A stretch of DNA of 64,000 nt from Acholeplasmatales bacterium. Its GTDB lineage: Bacteria; Bacillota_I; Bacilli_A; Izemoplasmatales; Hujiaoplasmataceae. The stretch lies in the NCBI GenBank assembly GCA_003477305.1, contig DMTN01000039.1, forward strand, positions 3,391-67,390. The letters are read 5' to 3'. The translations under genes and the position numbers were made by a program. How positions within the stretch are numbered: position 1 is the stretch's first letter; each line of letters opens with the position of its first letter. Positions 35,105 to 44,719 of the stretch are shown here, one piece after another. Below the pieces are notes generated by a model, which saw only the letters and a list, made by a program, of their open reading frames with translations, was not told where the DNA came from and searched no databases.

Positions 35105-35181
35105 TGGGGCGAATGATGGGAATCGAACCCACGAATGTCGGAGCCACAATCCGATGCGTTAACCACTTCGCCACATCCGCC
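35105..35181 (-). tRNA. tRNA-His (anticodon GTG)
   Basis: 77 bases including the extra 5' G (-1) opposite C73, typical of histidine tRNA, and encoded CCA. The anticodon loop reads TTGTGGC. First gene of the tRNA operon. Confidence 0.95.
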
Positions 35182-35207
35182 ATATTCATTCGTTTTTCGC
35201 ACCTATA

Positions 35208-35236
35208 AGTCTACTAAATCGGTCGGTAATTGTCAA
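35208..35236 (-). promoter_or_regulatory. Promoter of the tRNA operon
   Basis: A perfect TTGACA (35231-35236) and TAGACT (35208-35213) on the minus strand with a 17-base spacer, about 27 bases before tRNA-His. Confidence 0.75.
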
Positions 35237-35270
35237 GCATTATTTCCCAAACGGAACCGGTTCGAAGAAA

Positions 35271-35305
35271 CGAAAAGGGGTCGCGCCGGCTTGCCGCGAC
35301 CCCTG
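35271..35305 (-). terminator. degV-like gene terminator
   Basis: A 9-bp perfect stem (ggggtcgcg at 35277-35285 with cgcgacccc at 35295-35303) followed by TTTTCG on the minus strand. Confidence 0.75.
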
Positions 35306-35318
35306 ATGTATGCATTCC

Positions 35319-36167
35319 TCATTCTCCCGTCATGGCGATGCCGAACCCCTGGTCGCCGAGATGGATGTAGAACACCGGCGAGAGCGTCTGAGTCAGGTGG
35401 ATCCGGATGTCGGGGTTCTCGCGTCCGATCGCTTCGACGAGCCGATCGCCCCAGTCGTCGCGGTTGATCGCGATCACGTCGACGGACACGTTGCGATGAA
35501 GCACGCGATAGGCGCGGACGTTTTGCAGGAAGTATTCATAGCAGGCGATGTTGGTCCGCTCCTTCTTCGTGAGTTGGAGTTTCCCGTCGATCATCTCGAT
35601 GATCGGCTTGATATGCAAAACCGTGCCGATGAGCGCGCTCATCTTGTTCAGGCGGCCGCCGCGGAAGAGGTTCATCAGATTCGAGAGCGTGAACATCACC
35701 TTGGCGTCGGCGAAGAGCGACTTGCACCGTCCGACGACCCGGTCGAACGGATGGCCGGCCTCGATGTCGGCGATCAACGCCATCACGCCGTTGGTGACGC
35801 CATAGGAGGCCACCGCGGTCGGATAGATTTCGACTTCGAGCGGGATGTCGAGCATCCCCTTCGCGATCACGGCCGACTGGGCCGTGCCGGAAATCTTGTC
35901 GGAAATCAGGACGACGAGCACGTGCGTGTATCCTTCGCTCGCGAATTCTTCATAAAGGCGCAAAAATTCGCCCGGCGCGGGCTGCGAGGTCGTCATCTTC
36001 TTCGCGGTGTGAAGATGCTCCATCATCTTTGCTTCGGTAATGTCCGTCTCACGATACTCGTTGCCGTCGATCAAGACGTTGAGCGGCGCGACCTTGACGC
36101 ACGCATGCGTCAGGATGTCGCCTCTGGTGAGGGTGGTGCTGTCGATGAGCAAACCGATTTTCGGCAT
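35319..36167 (-). CDS. DegV family (fatty-acid-binding) protein
   Basis: A 282-residue soluble protein of the DegV/FakB family, which binds fatty acids and in some Bacillota presents them to the fatty acid kinase FakA. The landmarks are the starting strand KIGLLIDSTT, TTSQPAPGEFLRLY, KISGTAQSA and the later GRLNKMSALIG plus LHIKPII. No kinase partner (FakA) is in the window. AAGAGGTAAAAAC precedes the ATG. It is monocistronic. Confidence 0.88.
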   Translation of the reverse strand: MPKIGLLIDSTTLTRGDILTHACVKVAPLNVLIDGNEYRETDITEAKMMEHLHTAKKMTTSQPAPGEFLRLYEEFASEGYTHVLVVLISDKISGTAQSAVIAKGMLDIPLEVEIYPTAVASYGVTNGVMALIADIEAGHPFDRVVGRCKSLFADAKVMFTLSNLMNLFRGGRLNKMSALIGTVLHIKPIIEMIDGKLQLTKKERTNIACYEYFLQNVRAYRVLHRNVSVDVIAINRDDWGDRLVEAIGRENPDIRIHLTQTLSPVFYIHLGDQGFGIAMTGE

Positions 36168-36292
36168 GTTTTTACCTCTTTCTTGAGACGTCGGAAGCGA
36201 AATCGATGATTTCGTCCGGTACTATGTCACACATACTACTCTAACAAATGGAAGGGCGTGATGTCAAGCCGTACGGTGTGAAGTTTTTGTAT

Positions 36293-36323
36293 AAAGAAAA
36301 ACAGCCGCGCATCGGCGGCTGTC
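36293..36323 (-). terminator. Terminator of the EF-G-like gene
   Basis: An 8-bp stem (acagccgc at 36301-36308 with gcggctgt at 36315-36322) followed by TTTTTCTTT on the minus strand. Confidence 0.8.
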
Positions 36324-36325
36324 GG

Positions 36326-38398
36326 TCAGGCTTGGGCTTTCTTGTGTTCTTCGATGATTTTCGCGACCAGGTTGCCCGGGACTTCCTCGTAGCGGAGGAA
36401 CTCGCGGGTGAAGGTGCCGGAGCCCTGGGTCATGGCCTTGAGGTCGATCGTGTACTTGACGATTTCGACTTCGGGGACTTCGGCGACGACTTTCTGGTAG
36501 CCTTGATCCGCCGGTTCCATGCCGAGGACGCGGCCGCGGCGCTTGTTCACGTCGCCGAGCACGTCGCCGAGGTATTCGTCCTTGATCGTGACGACGATCC
36601 GATGGATCGGTTCGAGGATCGTCGGCTTGGCTTTCGCGCAGGCTTCCTTGAAGGCGAGCGAGGCGGCCATCTTGAAGGCGAGTTCGTTGGAATCGACCGG
36701 ATGGTATTTGCCATCGGTGAGGATGCCTTTGATGTTGATGACGGGGAAGCCGGCGAGCGGTCCGTGTTCGAGGGTTTCCTGGAGACCCTTGTCGACGGCC
36801 GGGAAGTAGTTGCGCGGGACGACGCCGCCGAACACTTCTTCGGCGAATTCGTACTCTTTGTCGGCGAACGGTTCGAAGCGCATGACGACGACGCCGTAGT
36901 AGCCGGATCCGCCGGACTGCTTGACGTAGCGGCCTTCGGCGGTCGCGGTCTGCTTGATCGTTTCGCGGTAGACGACCTGCTGGTCTTCGGTTTCGACGTC
37001 GACCTTGTAGGCGTTTCTCATCTTGTCGACGATGTATCCGATGTGGATCGAGCCCTGTCCGCCGATGAGCAGCTGGGCGGTTTCCTTGTTGCGCTTGATT
37101 TCAAAGGTGCCGTCTTCGAGCACGATCTTGGCGAGGGCGTTGCCGAGCTTGTCTTCGTCGGCTTTGTTCTTCGGTTTGATCGAGACGTACATCGTCGGGC
37201 TCGGGGTGACGGTCGCATCATAGACGACCGGGGCCTTCTTGTCGGAGAGCGTCGTATCGGTCGTGACCTTGGCCATCTTCGTGACGGCGCAGATGTCGCC
37301 CGCATGACACAGATCGAGGGGCGTCTGGGTCTTGCCGACGACGGTGAAGAGCGGACCGACCTTCTCGACTTCGCCGGAATGCGAGACGTAGACTTCCTGG
37401 TCCTTCTTGATCGTGCCGGACTTGACCTGCATCAGGTTGATGATGCCGACGAACGGGTCGACGAGGGTCTTGAAGACGTAGGCGGAGAACGGTTCGTCGT
37501 CGGCGCACTTGCGTGTGACGACATCTTCGGTTCCGGGCTTCTTGCCTTCGGAGGGGGCCGCTTCGGACATCGACGGGAAATACTCGCGGATCATGTGCAA
37601 AAGCGTGAGCGGACCGATGTTCTTGGTCGCGGAGCCGACCATGACGGGAATGGCTTCGCCCGAGGAAACGGACAGCCGGAGGCCGTGCTTGATTTCGTCG
37701 ATCGAAAGTTCTTCGCCGTTGAAATACTTCTCCAGCAGCGCTTCGTCGGCGCCGGCGACGTTTTCGACGAGTTCCTGGCGGAGCGCCTGGACCTTATCGA
37801 GCTTGTCGGGATAGATGTCGCCGTCGACGCAGGCGATGCCGTCATAGATGCGGGCCTTGAGCTCGACGATGTCGGCGAAACCGTTGAAATCGTTCTGTTT
37901 CCCGATCGGGAGGCAGAACGGGATGGCCTGCTTGCCGAGCCGGTTCTTGATCAGGTTCAGGACTTCGTCGAACTTGATGTTCTCCTTGTCCATCTTGTTG
38001 ACATAGATGATCGCCGGCAGATTGTGCTTGCGGATTTCCATCCACATCTTCTCCGCGCCGACTTCGACGCCCTTGGTCGCGTCGAGGACGAGGACCGCGC
38101 CGTTCGCCACGCGTAGGGCATGGCCGATGTCGCCGATGAATTCGTCGGCGCCGGGGCAATCGAGAAAATTGATTTTGGTATTCTTGAACTCGACCGGGAT
38201 GATCGCGGTCGAGAGCGAAGAGAGGCGAGTCTGTTCTTCCGGAGTATAGTCGGAGACGGTGTTCTTCTTCTCGACTTCACCCTTCTTTTCAATGCCACCG
38301 GCGGTATAGATGAGGGACTCCGTCAAAGAGGTTTTTCCGGATCCGAGGTGGCCGAGAATGATCACGTTCTTGATATTCGAGGCGAGGTATTCTTTCAT
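36326..38398 (-). CDS. Elongation factor G-like translation GTPase
   Basis: A 690-residue ribosome-associated GTPase of the EF-G superfamily with all five domains. G1 is GHLGSGKT (residues 16-23) and G4 is NKMD (134-137). The G3 motif reads DCPGADEF (80-87), lacking the His of canonical EF-G (DTPGH), so this is the EF-G-like/EF-G2 branch rather than the housekeeping factor. The C-terminal domains IV-V are present (GSGYYGVVVMRFEP and GDVNKRRGRVLGME). It is not near rpsL/rpsG/tuf, supporting a secondary role. It is monocistronic with its own terminator. Confidence 0.88.
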   Translation of the reverse strand: MKEYLASNIKNVIILGHLGSGKTSLTESLIYTAGGIEKKGEVEKKNTVSDYTPEEQTRLSSLSTAIIPVEFKNTKINFLDCPGADEFIGDIGHALRVANGAVLVLDATKGVEVGAEKMWMEIRKHNLPAIIYVNKMDKENIKFDEVLNLIKNRLGKQAIPFCLPIGKQNDFNGFADIVELKARIYDGIACVDGDIYPDKLDKVQALRQELVENVAGADEALLEKYFNGEELSIDEIKHGLRLSVSSGEAIPVMVGSATKNIGPLTLLHMIREYFPSMSEAAPSEGKKPGTEDVVTRKCADDEPFSAYVFKTLVDPFVGIINLMQVKSGTIKKDQEVYVSHSGEVEKVGPLFTVVGKTQTPLDLCHAGDICAVTKMAKVTTDTTLSDKKAPVVYDATVTPSPTMYVSIKPKNKADEDKLGNALAKIVLEDGTFEIKRNKETAQLLIGGQGSIHIGYIVDKMRNAYKVDVETEDQQVVYRETIKQTATAEGRYVKQSGGSGYYGVVVMRFEPFADKEYEFAEEVFGGVVPRNYFPAVDKGLQETLEHGPLAGFPVINIKGILTDGKYHPVDSNELAFKMAASLAFKEACAKAKPTILEPIHRIVVTIKDEYLGDVLGDVNKRRGRVLGMEPADQGYQKVVAEVPEVEIVKYTIDLKAMTQGSGTFTREFLRYEEVPGNLVAKIIEEHKKAQA

Positions 38399-38495
38399 GC
38401 GCTGTTCAGGCTCCTTCCGTTAAAACGCTTTCAGTCTAGACTATTATATCATATCTCCCCTGAAAAGAAAGAATCCATTTTGAAGTATTTAGAAG

Positions 38496-38540
38496 AAGAA
38501 AAAACCGTGGTTCATCCTTGCGGATCGGCCACGGTTTTGA
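38496..38540 (-). terminator. Terminator of the ABC exporter operon
   Basis: A 10-bp perfect stem (aaaaccgtgg at 38501-38510 with ccacggtttt at 38529-38538), overlapping the end of the exporter gene and followed by TTTTTTCTTC on the minus strand. Confidence 0.75.
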
Positions 38541-40527
38541 TTTGCGAGCGGTAGATGTTGGCATAGACGCCGTTCTTCGCGAGGAGGTCCTTATGACGGC
38601 CTTCCTCGACTTTGACGCCGTTTTCGAGGACGACGATCCGGTCGGCGTTCTTGATCGTCGAAAGGCGGTGGGCGATGACGATCATCGTCCTTCCCTTGGC
38701 GACCGTTTCGAGCGCGTGCTGGATCATTTCCTCGGTTTCGGTGTCGATGTTCGCGGTCGCCTCGTCCATTACGAGGATTGCCGGGTCGTGCACGACGGCG
38801 CGGGCGAACGAGATAATCTGTTTTTCGCCGACGGAGAAGTTCCCGCCGCCGCGGGCGACCAGCGTGCGGATGCCGTCGGGCAGTTTCGCGATGACCTTTT
38901 TCCCGCCGATCCGGACGAGCACGTCTTCGACGTCCTGATCGGAGAGTCCCTCGACGCCGAACCGGATGTTGTCGGCGAGCGTCCCCTTGAACAGCACCGG
39001 GTCCTGGAGGACGATCCCGACGTGCATGCGGTAGGACCGTTTTGAATGCGTCGTGATGTCTTCGCCGTCGATCTTGATCATCCCCATGTCGCACGGTTTG
39101 AAATCATAGAAGCGGAGCAACAGGCTCATCAGCGAGGATTTGCCGGACCCCGTATGACCGACGAGACCGACCATTTCGCCGGGTTTGACGTGCAGGTCGA
39201 CCCCCTTCAGGACGGGATGGCCTTCCTGATAGGAGAACCAGACGTTTTCAAACGCGATGTCGCCCTTGAACCGGGGGATGGCTGCGAAGGATCCGTCCTC
39301 CTGCTCGCCGTCGATGATGCGGAAAATGCGGTCGGTCTTGACGATCGCATGCTGGAGGTTGCCGAATTCGCGGAAGAGCGTGCCGACCGGTTCGATCAGA
39401 CGCCCGAGATAGTCGTTGTAGGCGTAGACGATGCCGGCGGTGACGACGAAGCCGGCGACGGTCAGATAACCGTTGCCGAAATAGAACACGATCGCCGCGG
39501 TGACGAGCGCGCCGACAAGACGGATCATGTTCCAGCCGATCGACAGGTGGAGGCGCTGTTCCTTCATCTTTTCGTTCATGAAGTCAAGCGACAGTTCGTC
39601 GAAGTCCTTCGTGGTCTGGGACTGGAAGTTGAAAATCTGAAGGATCGAGATGCCGTTGATGATCTCGTTCAGGCGGGCGGTGATCATCGAAGCCTGTTCG
39701 TTGACCTTGACCGCGATCGTATTGAGTCGTTTCACGAAGAAGCGGAGCCAGACATAGACGAGCGGGAAGACGATGAAGGTGATGAGGGCGAGCGTCGTGT
39801 CGAGGTAGAACATGCCGATATAGGCGAAGACGACCGACATCGTCGCGTTCACGAGCAGGTTCATGATCGTCGAGAAGAGGTTCATCATGCCGCCGACGTC
39901 GGAGATGACGCGGTTGGCGATCTTGCCGGCGGGTTCGGTCTCGAAGTATTCCATCGGCATCCGCTGTAAACACGCGATCGCGTCCTTGCGGGCGTCGCGC
40001 ACCATATTCACGTTGATCATCATCGTCGTGATGCGCTGGATGTAGGTGAAGATGATTTGCAGGATGAAGCGGATCAGAAGCAGGATCAGGAAGATGACGA
40101 GCGGCCGGACGAACGGCCCGTAGAACGCGAGGACTTCGTCGTGGGTCAGCTTGACCGCCGAAAACGCATAGAGTTCGTCCTGCGGCGTGATGACCGTCAG
40201 GGTATCGCCTTCGACGTTCTTGTTGCCGGTCGGGACGGCGTCTTCGACGAAATAGAAGCCGCCCTGGTAGAGGACGACCGAGACGCGGTCGCCGCCGACG
40301 TCTTTCTGCGTATAGTAGTTTCCGCCGTACAAAACGACGTTTTCGCCAGATGCGTCGGTATGGTACCACGGGTCCTCGATGCCGACGAGATAGTCGTCGA
40401 GGATCGCCTTCACGAGCAGCGGGGCGGCGAGCCCGAGGGCTTGGACGACGAGCATCGCGAGGATCGTAATGACGAGCAGTTTTTTATATTTGGCGATGTA
40501 GCGCCAGACTTTTTTCATCGCTTTCAT
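38512..40527 (-). CDS. ABC exporter subunit, YheH-like (with large extracytoplasmic insert)
   Basis: A 671-residue half-transporter with an N-terminal membrane domain and a C-terminal ATPase. After the first helix there is an insert of about 90 residues (about 50-140) containing YHTDASGENVVLYGGNYYTQ, predicted to lie outside the membrane, as in YheH-type subunits. The ATPase has Walker A GHTGSGKSS, GNFSVGEKQIISFARA (signature degenerate, SVGEKQ in place of SGGQ) and Walker B ILVMDEATANID. It is downstream of its partner with 4 bases between them, so the two likely form a heterodimeric multidrug-type exporter. Confidence 0.9.
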   Translation of the reverse strand: MKAMKKVWRYIAKYKKLLVITILAMLVVQALGLAAPLLVKAILDDYLVGIEDPWYHTDASGENVVLYGGNYYTQKDVGGDRVSVVLYQGGFYFVEDAVPTGNKNVEGDTLTVITPQDELYAFSAVKLTHDEVLAFYGPFVRPLVIFLILLLIRFILQIIFTYIQRITTMMINVNMVRDARKDAIACLQRMPMEYFETEPAGKIANRVISDVGGMMNLFSTIMNLLVNATMSVVFAYIGMFYLDTTLALITFIVFPLVYVWLRFFVKRLNTIAVKVNEQASMITARLNEIINGISILQIFNFQSQTTKDFDELSLDFMNEKMKEQRLHLSIGWNMIRLVGALVTAAIVFYFGNGYLTVAGFVVTAGIVYAYNDYLGRLIEPVGTLFREFGNLQHAIVKTDRIFRIIDGEQEDGSFAAIPRFKGDIAFENVWFSYQEGHPVLKGVDLHVKPGEMVGLVGHTGSGKSSLMSLLLRFYDFKPCDMGMIKIDGEDITTHSKRSYRMHVGIVLQDPVLFKGTLADNIRFGVEGLSDQDVEDVLVRIGGKKVIAKLPDGIRTLVARGGGNFSVGEKQIISFARAVVHDPAILVMDEATANIDTETEEMIQHALETVAKGRTMIVIAHRLSTIKNADRIVVLENGVKVEEGRHKDLLAKNGVYANIYRSQIKTVADPQG

Positions 40528-40531
40528 CGCA

Positions 40532-42265
40532 TCACCTCATCGTGATCTGCTGGATGAACTGGTCTTTGTACCAGCCGCCCTGCCGAAGCAGATCCTCATG
40601 TTTCCCACGCTGGGTGATCTTCCCCGCCTCGAGGACGAGGATCAGGTCCGCGTCACGGATCGCGGAGAAGCGGTGCGAGATGATGATGTTCGTCTTCCCG
40701 CCGCGGGTTTCGCGCAAGCGGGCGATGATGTTTTCCTCAGTCGTCGCGTCGACCGCCGAAAGCGAGTCGTCGAGAATCAGGATCTCCGGGTCCTTGATGA
40801 GCGCGCGGGCGATCGAAAGACGCTGCTTCTGTCCGCCGGACAAGGTCGAACCGGCTTCGCCGACCTGGGTATGCAAGCCTTCGGTGAGATAGATGACGTC
40901 CTTCTCGAAATCGGCGTTCTTGACCGCCTTGTCGAGGTCGGCGAGGCCAGCGCGGGGATTGCCGATCATGATGTTTTCGTCGACGCCCTTCTTGAAGAGC
41001 ATGTGCGCCTGCGGCACATAGCCGACAAGGGCGCGGACGTCGTGGATCTTGTACTTGCCGATCGACACGCCGTCGATCGCGATCTCGCCGTCGGTCACGT
41101 TGAATTCGCGGAGCAACTGCCGGATCAAGGTTGACTTGCCGGCGCCGGTCGGACCGACGATGCCGATCGTCTGGCCCTTCTCGATCGAAAAGTCGATGTT
41201 CTTGATGACGGGCGCCTTGTCAAACGGATATTTAAAGGTGACGTTCTTGAAGTCGATCCGGTTGAACGCGAGGATCGGCTGGGAAGCCGCTTCGTCCTTG
41301 ACTTCCGGGGCGGTGGACATGATCTCTTCGAACCGGTCGATTGAAACCTGGGCGTTGTTGAGCTGCGTGAAGAAGCCGGCGATCGAGACGATCGGTCCGT
41401 AGAGGGTGCCGACGTAGGCGAGGAAGGTGACGAGCTCGCCGACGGTGATTTCCTGCTGGATGACAAGGAAGGCACCATAGGCGAACGCCAGAAAATAGGT
41501 GACGCCGTAGACGATTTCAAAAAGCGGGTTGAACCAGTTTTCATAACGGACGATGTACCGCCAGGACTCGATGTCCTTGTCGATCGCCTCGTATTGGCGC
41601 TTCAAGTCGTTTTCTTCCTGGACGTAGGCGCGGATGACCTTCATGCCTTCGACCGACTCGAGGACCTTGTCGGTGAATTCGGCGTAGATCTCGCGGTGTT
41701 TTTTCACATACTTGCGCTTGCGGTTGCGGATCACGTTGAGTCCGGTGAGCGCGATCGGCATGATCGTGACGGCGATCGCGGTGAGTTTCCAACTGATCGT
41801 GAAGCCCATCAAGAGGATCGCGAGGACGATCACGGAGGTATTGAAAATCAGCCCTTCGAGCATCGATGTGGCGGCCGTCGTGATCGCGTCGAGATCGTTC
41901 GTGACGCGTGAGATCAAATCGCCTTTCGGATAGGCTTCGTAGAAATTCGAGTCCATTTCAAAAAGGTGGTCGAGGTATCGGCGGCGCAACTTGAAAGCGA
42001 GTTTCTGGGCTTCCTTGGTGATGATGTAGTTATAGGCGAACGAGAGAAAATAGCGGCCGAGCGGCAGGGCGATGAGGACACCGACGAGCCAAAGCATCGA
42101 CGTGCGGTTGAGGCCGCCGAGGACGATCGTGTCGATCGCCAGTCCGAGCGCCTTCGCCGGAAGCAGCGAAATGAAGGAGATCGACAACAAAAGGAAGAGC
42201 ATGAGGACATAGATCTTCCACTCTTCCTTGATGAACCATGCAAGTTTTTTAAAGATGGTTTTCAT
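40532..42265 (-). CDS. ABC exporter subunit, YheI-like
   Basis: A 577-residue half-transporter: six predicted membrane helices, then an ATPase with Walker A GPTGAGKST, canonical signature STLSGGQKQRLSIARA and Walker B ILILDDSLSAVD (Asp in place of the usual Glu after Walker B). In heterodimeric exporters of this type one ATP site is degenerate, which fits with the partner's degenerate signature. It lies 13 bases downstream of the U32 peptidase gene and 4 bases upstream of the YheH-like gene. Substrate unknown; such pairs often export hydrophobic drugs. Confidence 0.9.
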   Translation of the reverse strand: MKTIFKKLAWFIKEEWKIYVLMLFLLLSISFISLLPAKALGLAIDTIVLGGLNRTSMLWLVGVLIALPLGRYFLSFAYNYIITKEAQKLAFKLRRRYLDHLFEMDSNFYEAYPKGDLISRVTNDLDAITTAATSMLEGLIFNTSVIVLAILLMGFTISWKLTAIAVTIMPIALTGLNVIRNRKRKYVKKHREIYAEFTDKVLESVEGMKVIRAYVQEENDLKRQYEAIDKDIESWRYIVRYENWFNPLFEIVYGVTYFLAFAYGAFLVIQQEITVGELVTFLAYVGTLYGPIVSIAGFFTQLNNAQVSIDRFEEIMSTAPEVKDEAASQPILAFNRIDFKNVTFKYPFDKAPVIKNIDFSIEKGQTIGIVGPTGAGKSTLIRQLLREFNVTDGEIAIDGVSIGKYKIHDVRALVGYVPQAHMLFKKGVDENIMIGNPRAGLADLDKAVKNADFEKDVIYLTEGLHTQVGEAGSTLSGGQKQRLSIARALIKDPEILILDDSLSAVDATTEENIIARLRETRGGKTNIIISHRFSAIRDADLILVLEAGKITQRGKHEDLLRQGGWYKDQFIQQITMR

Positions 42266-42278
42266 CGTTTATCCCGTT

Positions 42279-44600
42279 TCACTTGACGAAGCGGCCGTAC
42301 GTCGACTTGCGGCGGTCGACGACATACGCCTGTTTCAGGATCGCTTTCTGGAAAGCGGCGATCACGCTTCTGGTCTCGTCGGCGTCCTCGATCGTGAAGT
42401 CGAGCCGGGCGACGGAAATGCCGGAGGTTTTGAAGAATTCGATGAAATCGATAAGATTGAGGGCGCGCGAATTGAGCACGCGGATGTTGCAGTTGCCATC
42501 GTTCACAAGCGGGAATTCGTATCCCATGCGGTCTTTCAGTTTGTATTGATTGCGCGCGCAAAGCGTGCAGCCGACGTTCGTCTGAAACGTCTTGGCGATC
42601 GGACAGTACTTCGAAATCATCAGATCCTGATATCCGTACGCGACGATCTCGAGCGCCGGTTTTTCGCCGTAGCGGGCGAGATAACCGTCACCCAGGGCTT
42701 TGATCCGATCTTGCGACAATTCCGCCGACAGGGTGACGGAGCCGGCGCCGTGGCGGCCGAGGAAATGGACGGTGCGGAGGTTCGCGACATTCATGAACAA
42801 ATCGGCGAGGAAGGGATGATCGAGGGCCGAGAGTTCGCTCGCATAGGCTTCCCGCGCCGGATCGATTGGGACGCCGGCGGGCCGGATGCGGAGGCGTTCG
42901 GGGATCAGGCGTACGCCGGGATAGGCCGACGGATCGAAGCGGAGGATTTCCTCGTAGGCGATCGTCTTGACGCCCATCGCCCAGGCGGTCTGCAGTTGTT
43001 CCTCGGTCCGGACCTTGGCGACGAGCGCAAACGGCTTCGGTCTGAACCCGGCCGGGATGTCGTCGATCGCGACGATCTTCGGTTCACGGCGCGGCGCGAC
43101 GCGCTGCTCGGTGAGCTTTTCGATCGCCATTCGGCGGGTTTCGTTGATCGCCTTGACCGGAATGAACCCCTTCCCGTCCGCATCGATGCGCAGCTCGGTC
43201 CAGAAGAACGGCGTGTTCCCGAGTTTCGCGATCTGGTCTTCGATTTCCTTCGTCCCGACCGGGCGATTCGTCGCCGGCGGGATCGGAAAGGCCGTTTCGG
43301 CTTCCGCAAGGCGTCCCGCTTCATCGCGGACGACGAGCCGAAGGGGGGATCCGACCTTCGCGATCACGGTGCCCGCGATGCCGATTCTTTTAAAGGATTC
43401 GTCGTCATAGACGGAAAGTTCGGTTGCCAGCGCGTGGTCGAGCGTCTTCATCACCTTCGCGCCGACCTCGATGATCTCGGCGCTGTCGAGCTGGATCGTT
43501 TCACCGGCGAAGGCGCGCGTCACGAGCTTGTCGCCGGAAAGGATGCGGGAAACGACATCGCCGGAATCGGTCGATCCGACGAAGCGGATGCCGTCGTTCA
43601 CTTCGAGCATCTCGATGAGTTTGACCGTCGCCTTGCCGCGGAGAAACGCGGTGACGGTGCCGACCTCGATTCCCATGTGGTTCGGGCGATGGGGATTGTT
43701 GATGTCGTTCGGAGCGGTGTTGAAAAGATACCCCTGGGTATAGTCGCGGTTGAAAACGCGCTTCAAGAGATCGATTTCCTTTCGGAAGTCAATCTCCGTC
43801 AGCCCGGCGAGCGCATCGAGCGCCTTGCGGTAGCTTTTCACCGTCTGGGCGACGTATTCGGGCTTGCGCATGCGGCCTTCGATCTTGAAGGCGGCGACTC
43901 CGGCTTCGGCGAGTTCGCCGAGCCGTTCGAGCGTCATGAGGTCTTTCGGACTCATCAGGTAGGCTTCGTCGGTCACGGGTACGTCATCTTTGAGGAGGGT
44001 ATAGGGCAGGCGGCACAATTGCGCGCATTCGCCGCGGTTCCCGGATCGCCCGCTGACGAGCGCGCTCCACAGGCAGTTGCCGGAATAGGAAACGCAAACC
44101 GCGCCGTGCACGAAGACCTCGAGTTCGATGTCGGTCGTCTGGCGGATTTCCTTGATCGTATCGATCGACGTTTCGCGGGCGAGGATGATCCGCTTGACGC
44201 CGAGTTCCGCAAGTTTCTTGGCCTGCGCGGGCAGATGCACGTTCATCTGGGTGGAGGCGTGGATCGGCGTGTTCGGATAGCGATGGAGAAAAACGTCGAG
44301 GACCCCGAGATCCTGGACGATGATGGCGTCGATGTCATGGGCGACGAGGAAGTCGGCGTACGAAAGCAGGTCGTCGAACTCGTCGTCATAGATGATGGTG
44401 TTGATCGTGACATAGACCGAAACGCCGCGGAGGTGGGCGAACCGGATCAATTCGTCGATGTCGTTGTCGCCGAAGTTTTCGGCGAAGGCGCGGGCGCCGA
44501 ATTTCTTGCCTCCGAGATAGATCGCATTGGCACCGGCGTTGATCGCCGCAATCGCGGAAGCCTTGCTTCCGGCGGGAGCCAGAAGTTCCCCTATTCGCAT
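42279..44600 (-). CDS. U32 family peptidase
   Basis: A 773-residue protein of the YegQ/RlhA-like U32 family with the long C-terminal collagenase-like extension (DUF3656-type). The N-terminal core opens with GELLAPAGSK and contains HASTQMNVH and a VFVHGAVCVSYSGNCLWS segment typical of the family, in which the Cys residues probably bind an iron-sulphur cluster. Family members act in 23S rRNA hydroxylation (RlhA) or with ubiquinone biosynthesis, and older papers call them peptidases, so the activity is uncertain. ATG 44598-44600 is chosen because GAGAGGAGG precedes it; a longer frame adds 41 residues that overlap the upstream terminator. The exporter genes follow closely. Confidence 0.87.
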   Translation of the reverse strand: MRIGELLAPAGSKASAIAAINAGANAIYLGGKKFGARAFAENFGDNDIDELIRFAHLRGVSVYVTINTIIYDDEFDDLLSYADFLVAHDIDAIIVQDLGVLDVFLHRYPNTPIHASTQMNVHLPAQAKKLAELGVKRIILARETSIDTIKEIRQTTDIELEVFVHGAVCVSYSGNCLWSALVSGRSGNRGECAQLCRLPYTLLKDDVPVTDEAYLMSPKDLMTLERLGELAEAGVAAFKIEGRMRKPEYVAQTVKSYRKALDALAGLTEIDFRKEIDLLKRVFNRDYTQGYLFNTAPNDINNPHRPNHMGIEVGTVTAFLRGKATVKLIEMLEVNDGIRFVGSTDSGDVVSRILSGDKLVTRAFAGETIQLDSAEIIEVGAKVMKTLDHALATELSVYDDESFKRIGIAGTVIAKVGSPLRLVVRDEAGRLAEAETAFPIPPATNRPVGTKEIEDQIAKLGNTPFFWTELRIDADGKGFIPVKAINETRRMAIEKLTEQRVAPRREPKIVAIDDIPAGFRPKPFALVAKVRTEEQLQTAWAMGVKTIAYEEILRFDPSAYPGVRLIPERLRIRPAGVPIDPAREAYASELSALDHPFLADLFMNVANLRTVHFLGRHGAGSVTLSAELSQDRIKALGDGYLARYGEKPALEIVAYGYQDLMISKYCPIAKTFQTNVGCTLCARNQYKLKDRMGYEFPLVNDGNCNIRVLNSRALNLIDFIEFFKTSGISVARLDFTIEDADETRSVIAAFQKAILKQAYVVDRRKSTYGRFVK

Positions 44601-44676
44601 GTTAACGCCTCCTCTCGTACCATCGTCTATTATATCATCAATCAATGCGCCGAGCACGCCGACGCGCAAGAAATCG

Positions 44677-44706
44677 CGAAAAAAAAGGCCGTCGCAACGG
44701 CCTTGG
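44677..44706 (-). terminator. Terminator downstream of the small Cys-rich gene
   Basis: Stem aaggccgt/acggcctt (44685-44692 with 44697-44704) followed by TTTTTTTTCG on the minus strand, just beyond the stop codon at 44720. Confidence 0.8.
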
Positions 44707-44719
44707 TGGTGCGGTTGAT

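Noticed and set aside
36248..38116. 622-codon open frame on the plus strand
   Set aside because: Antisense shadow of the EF-G-like gene.
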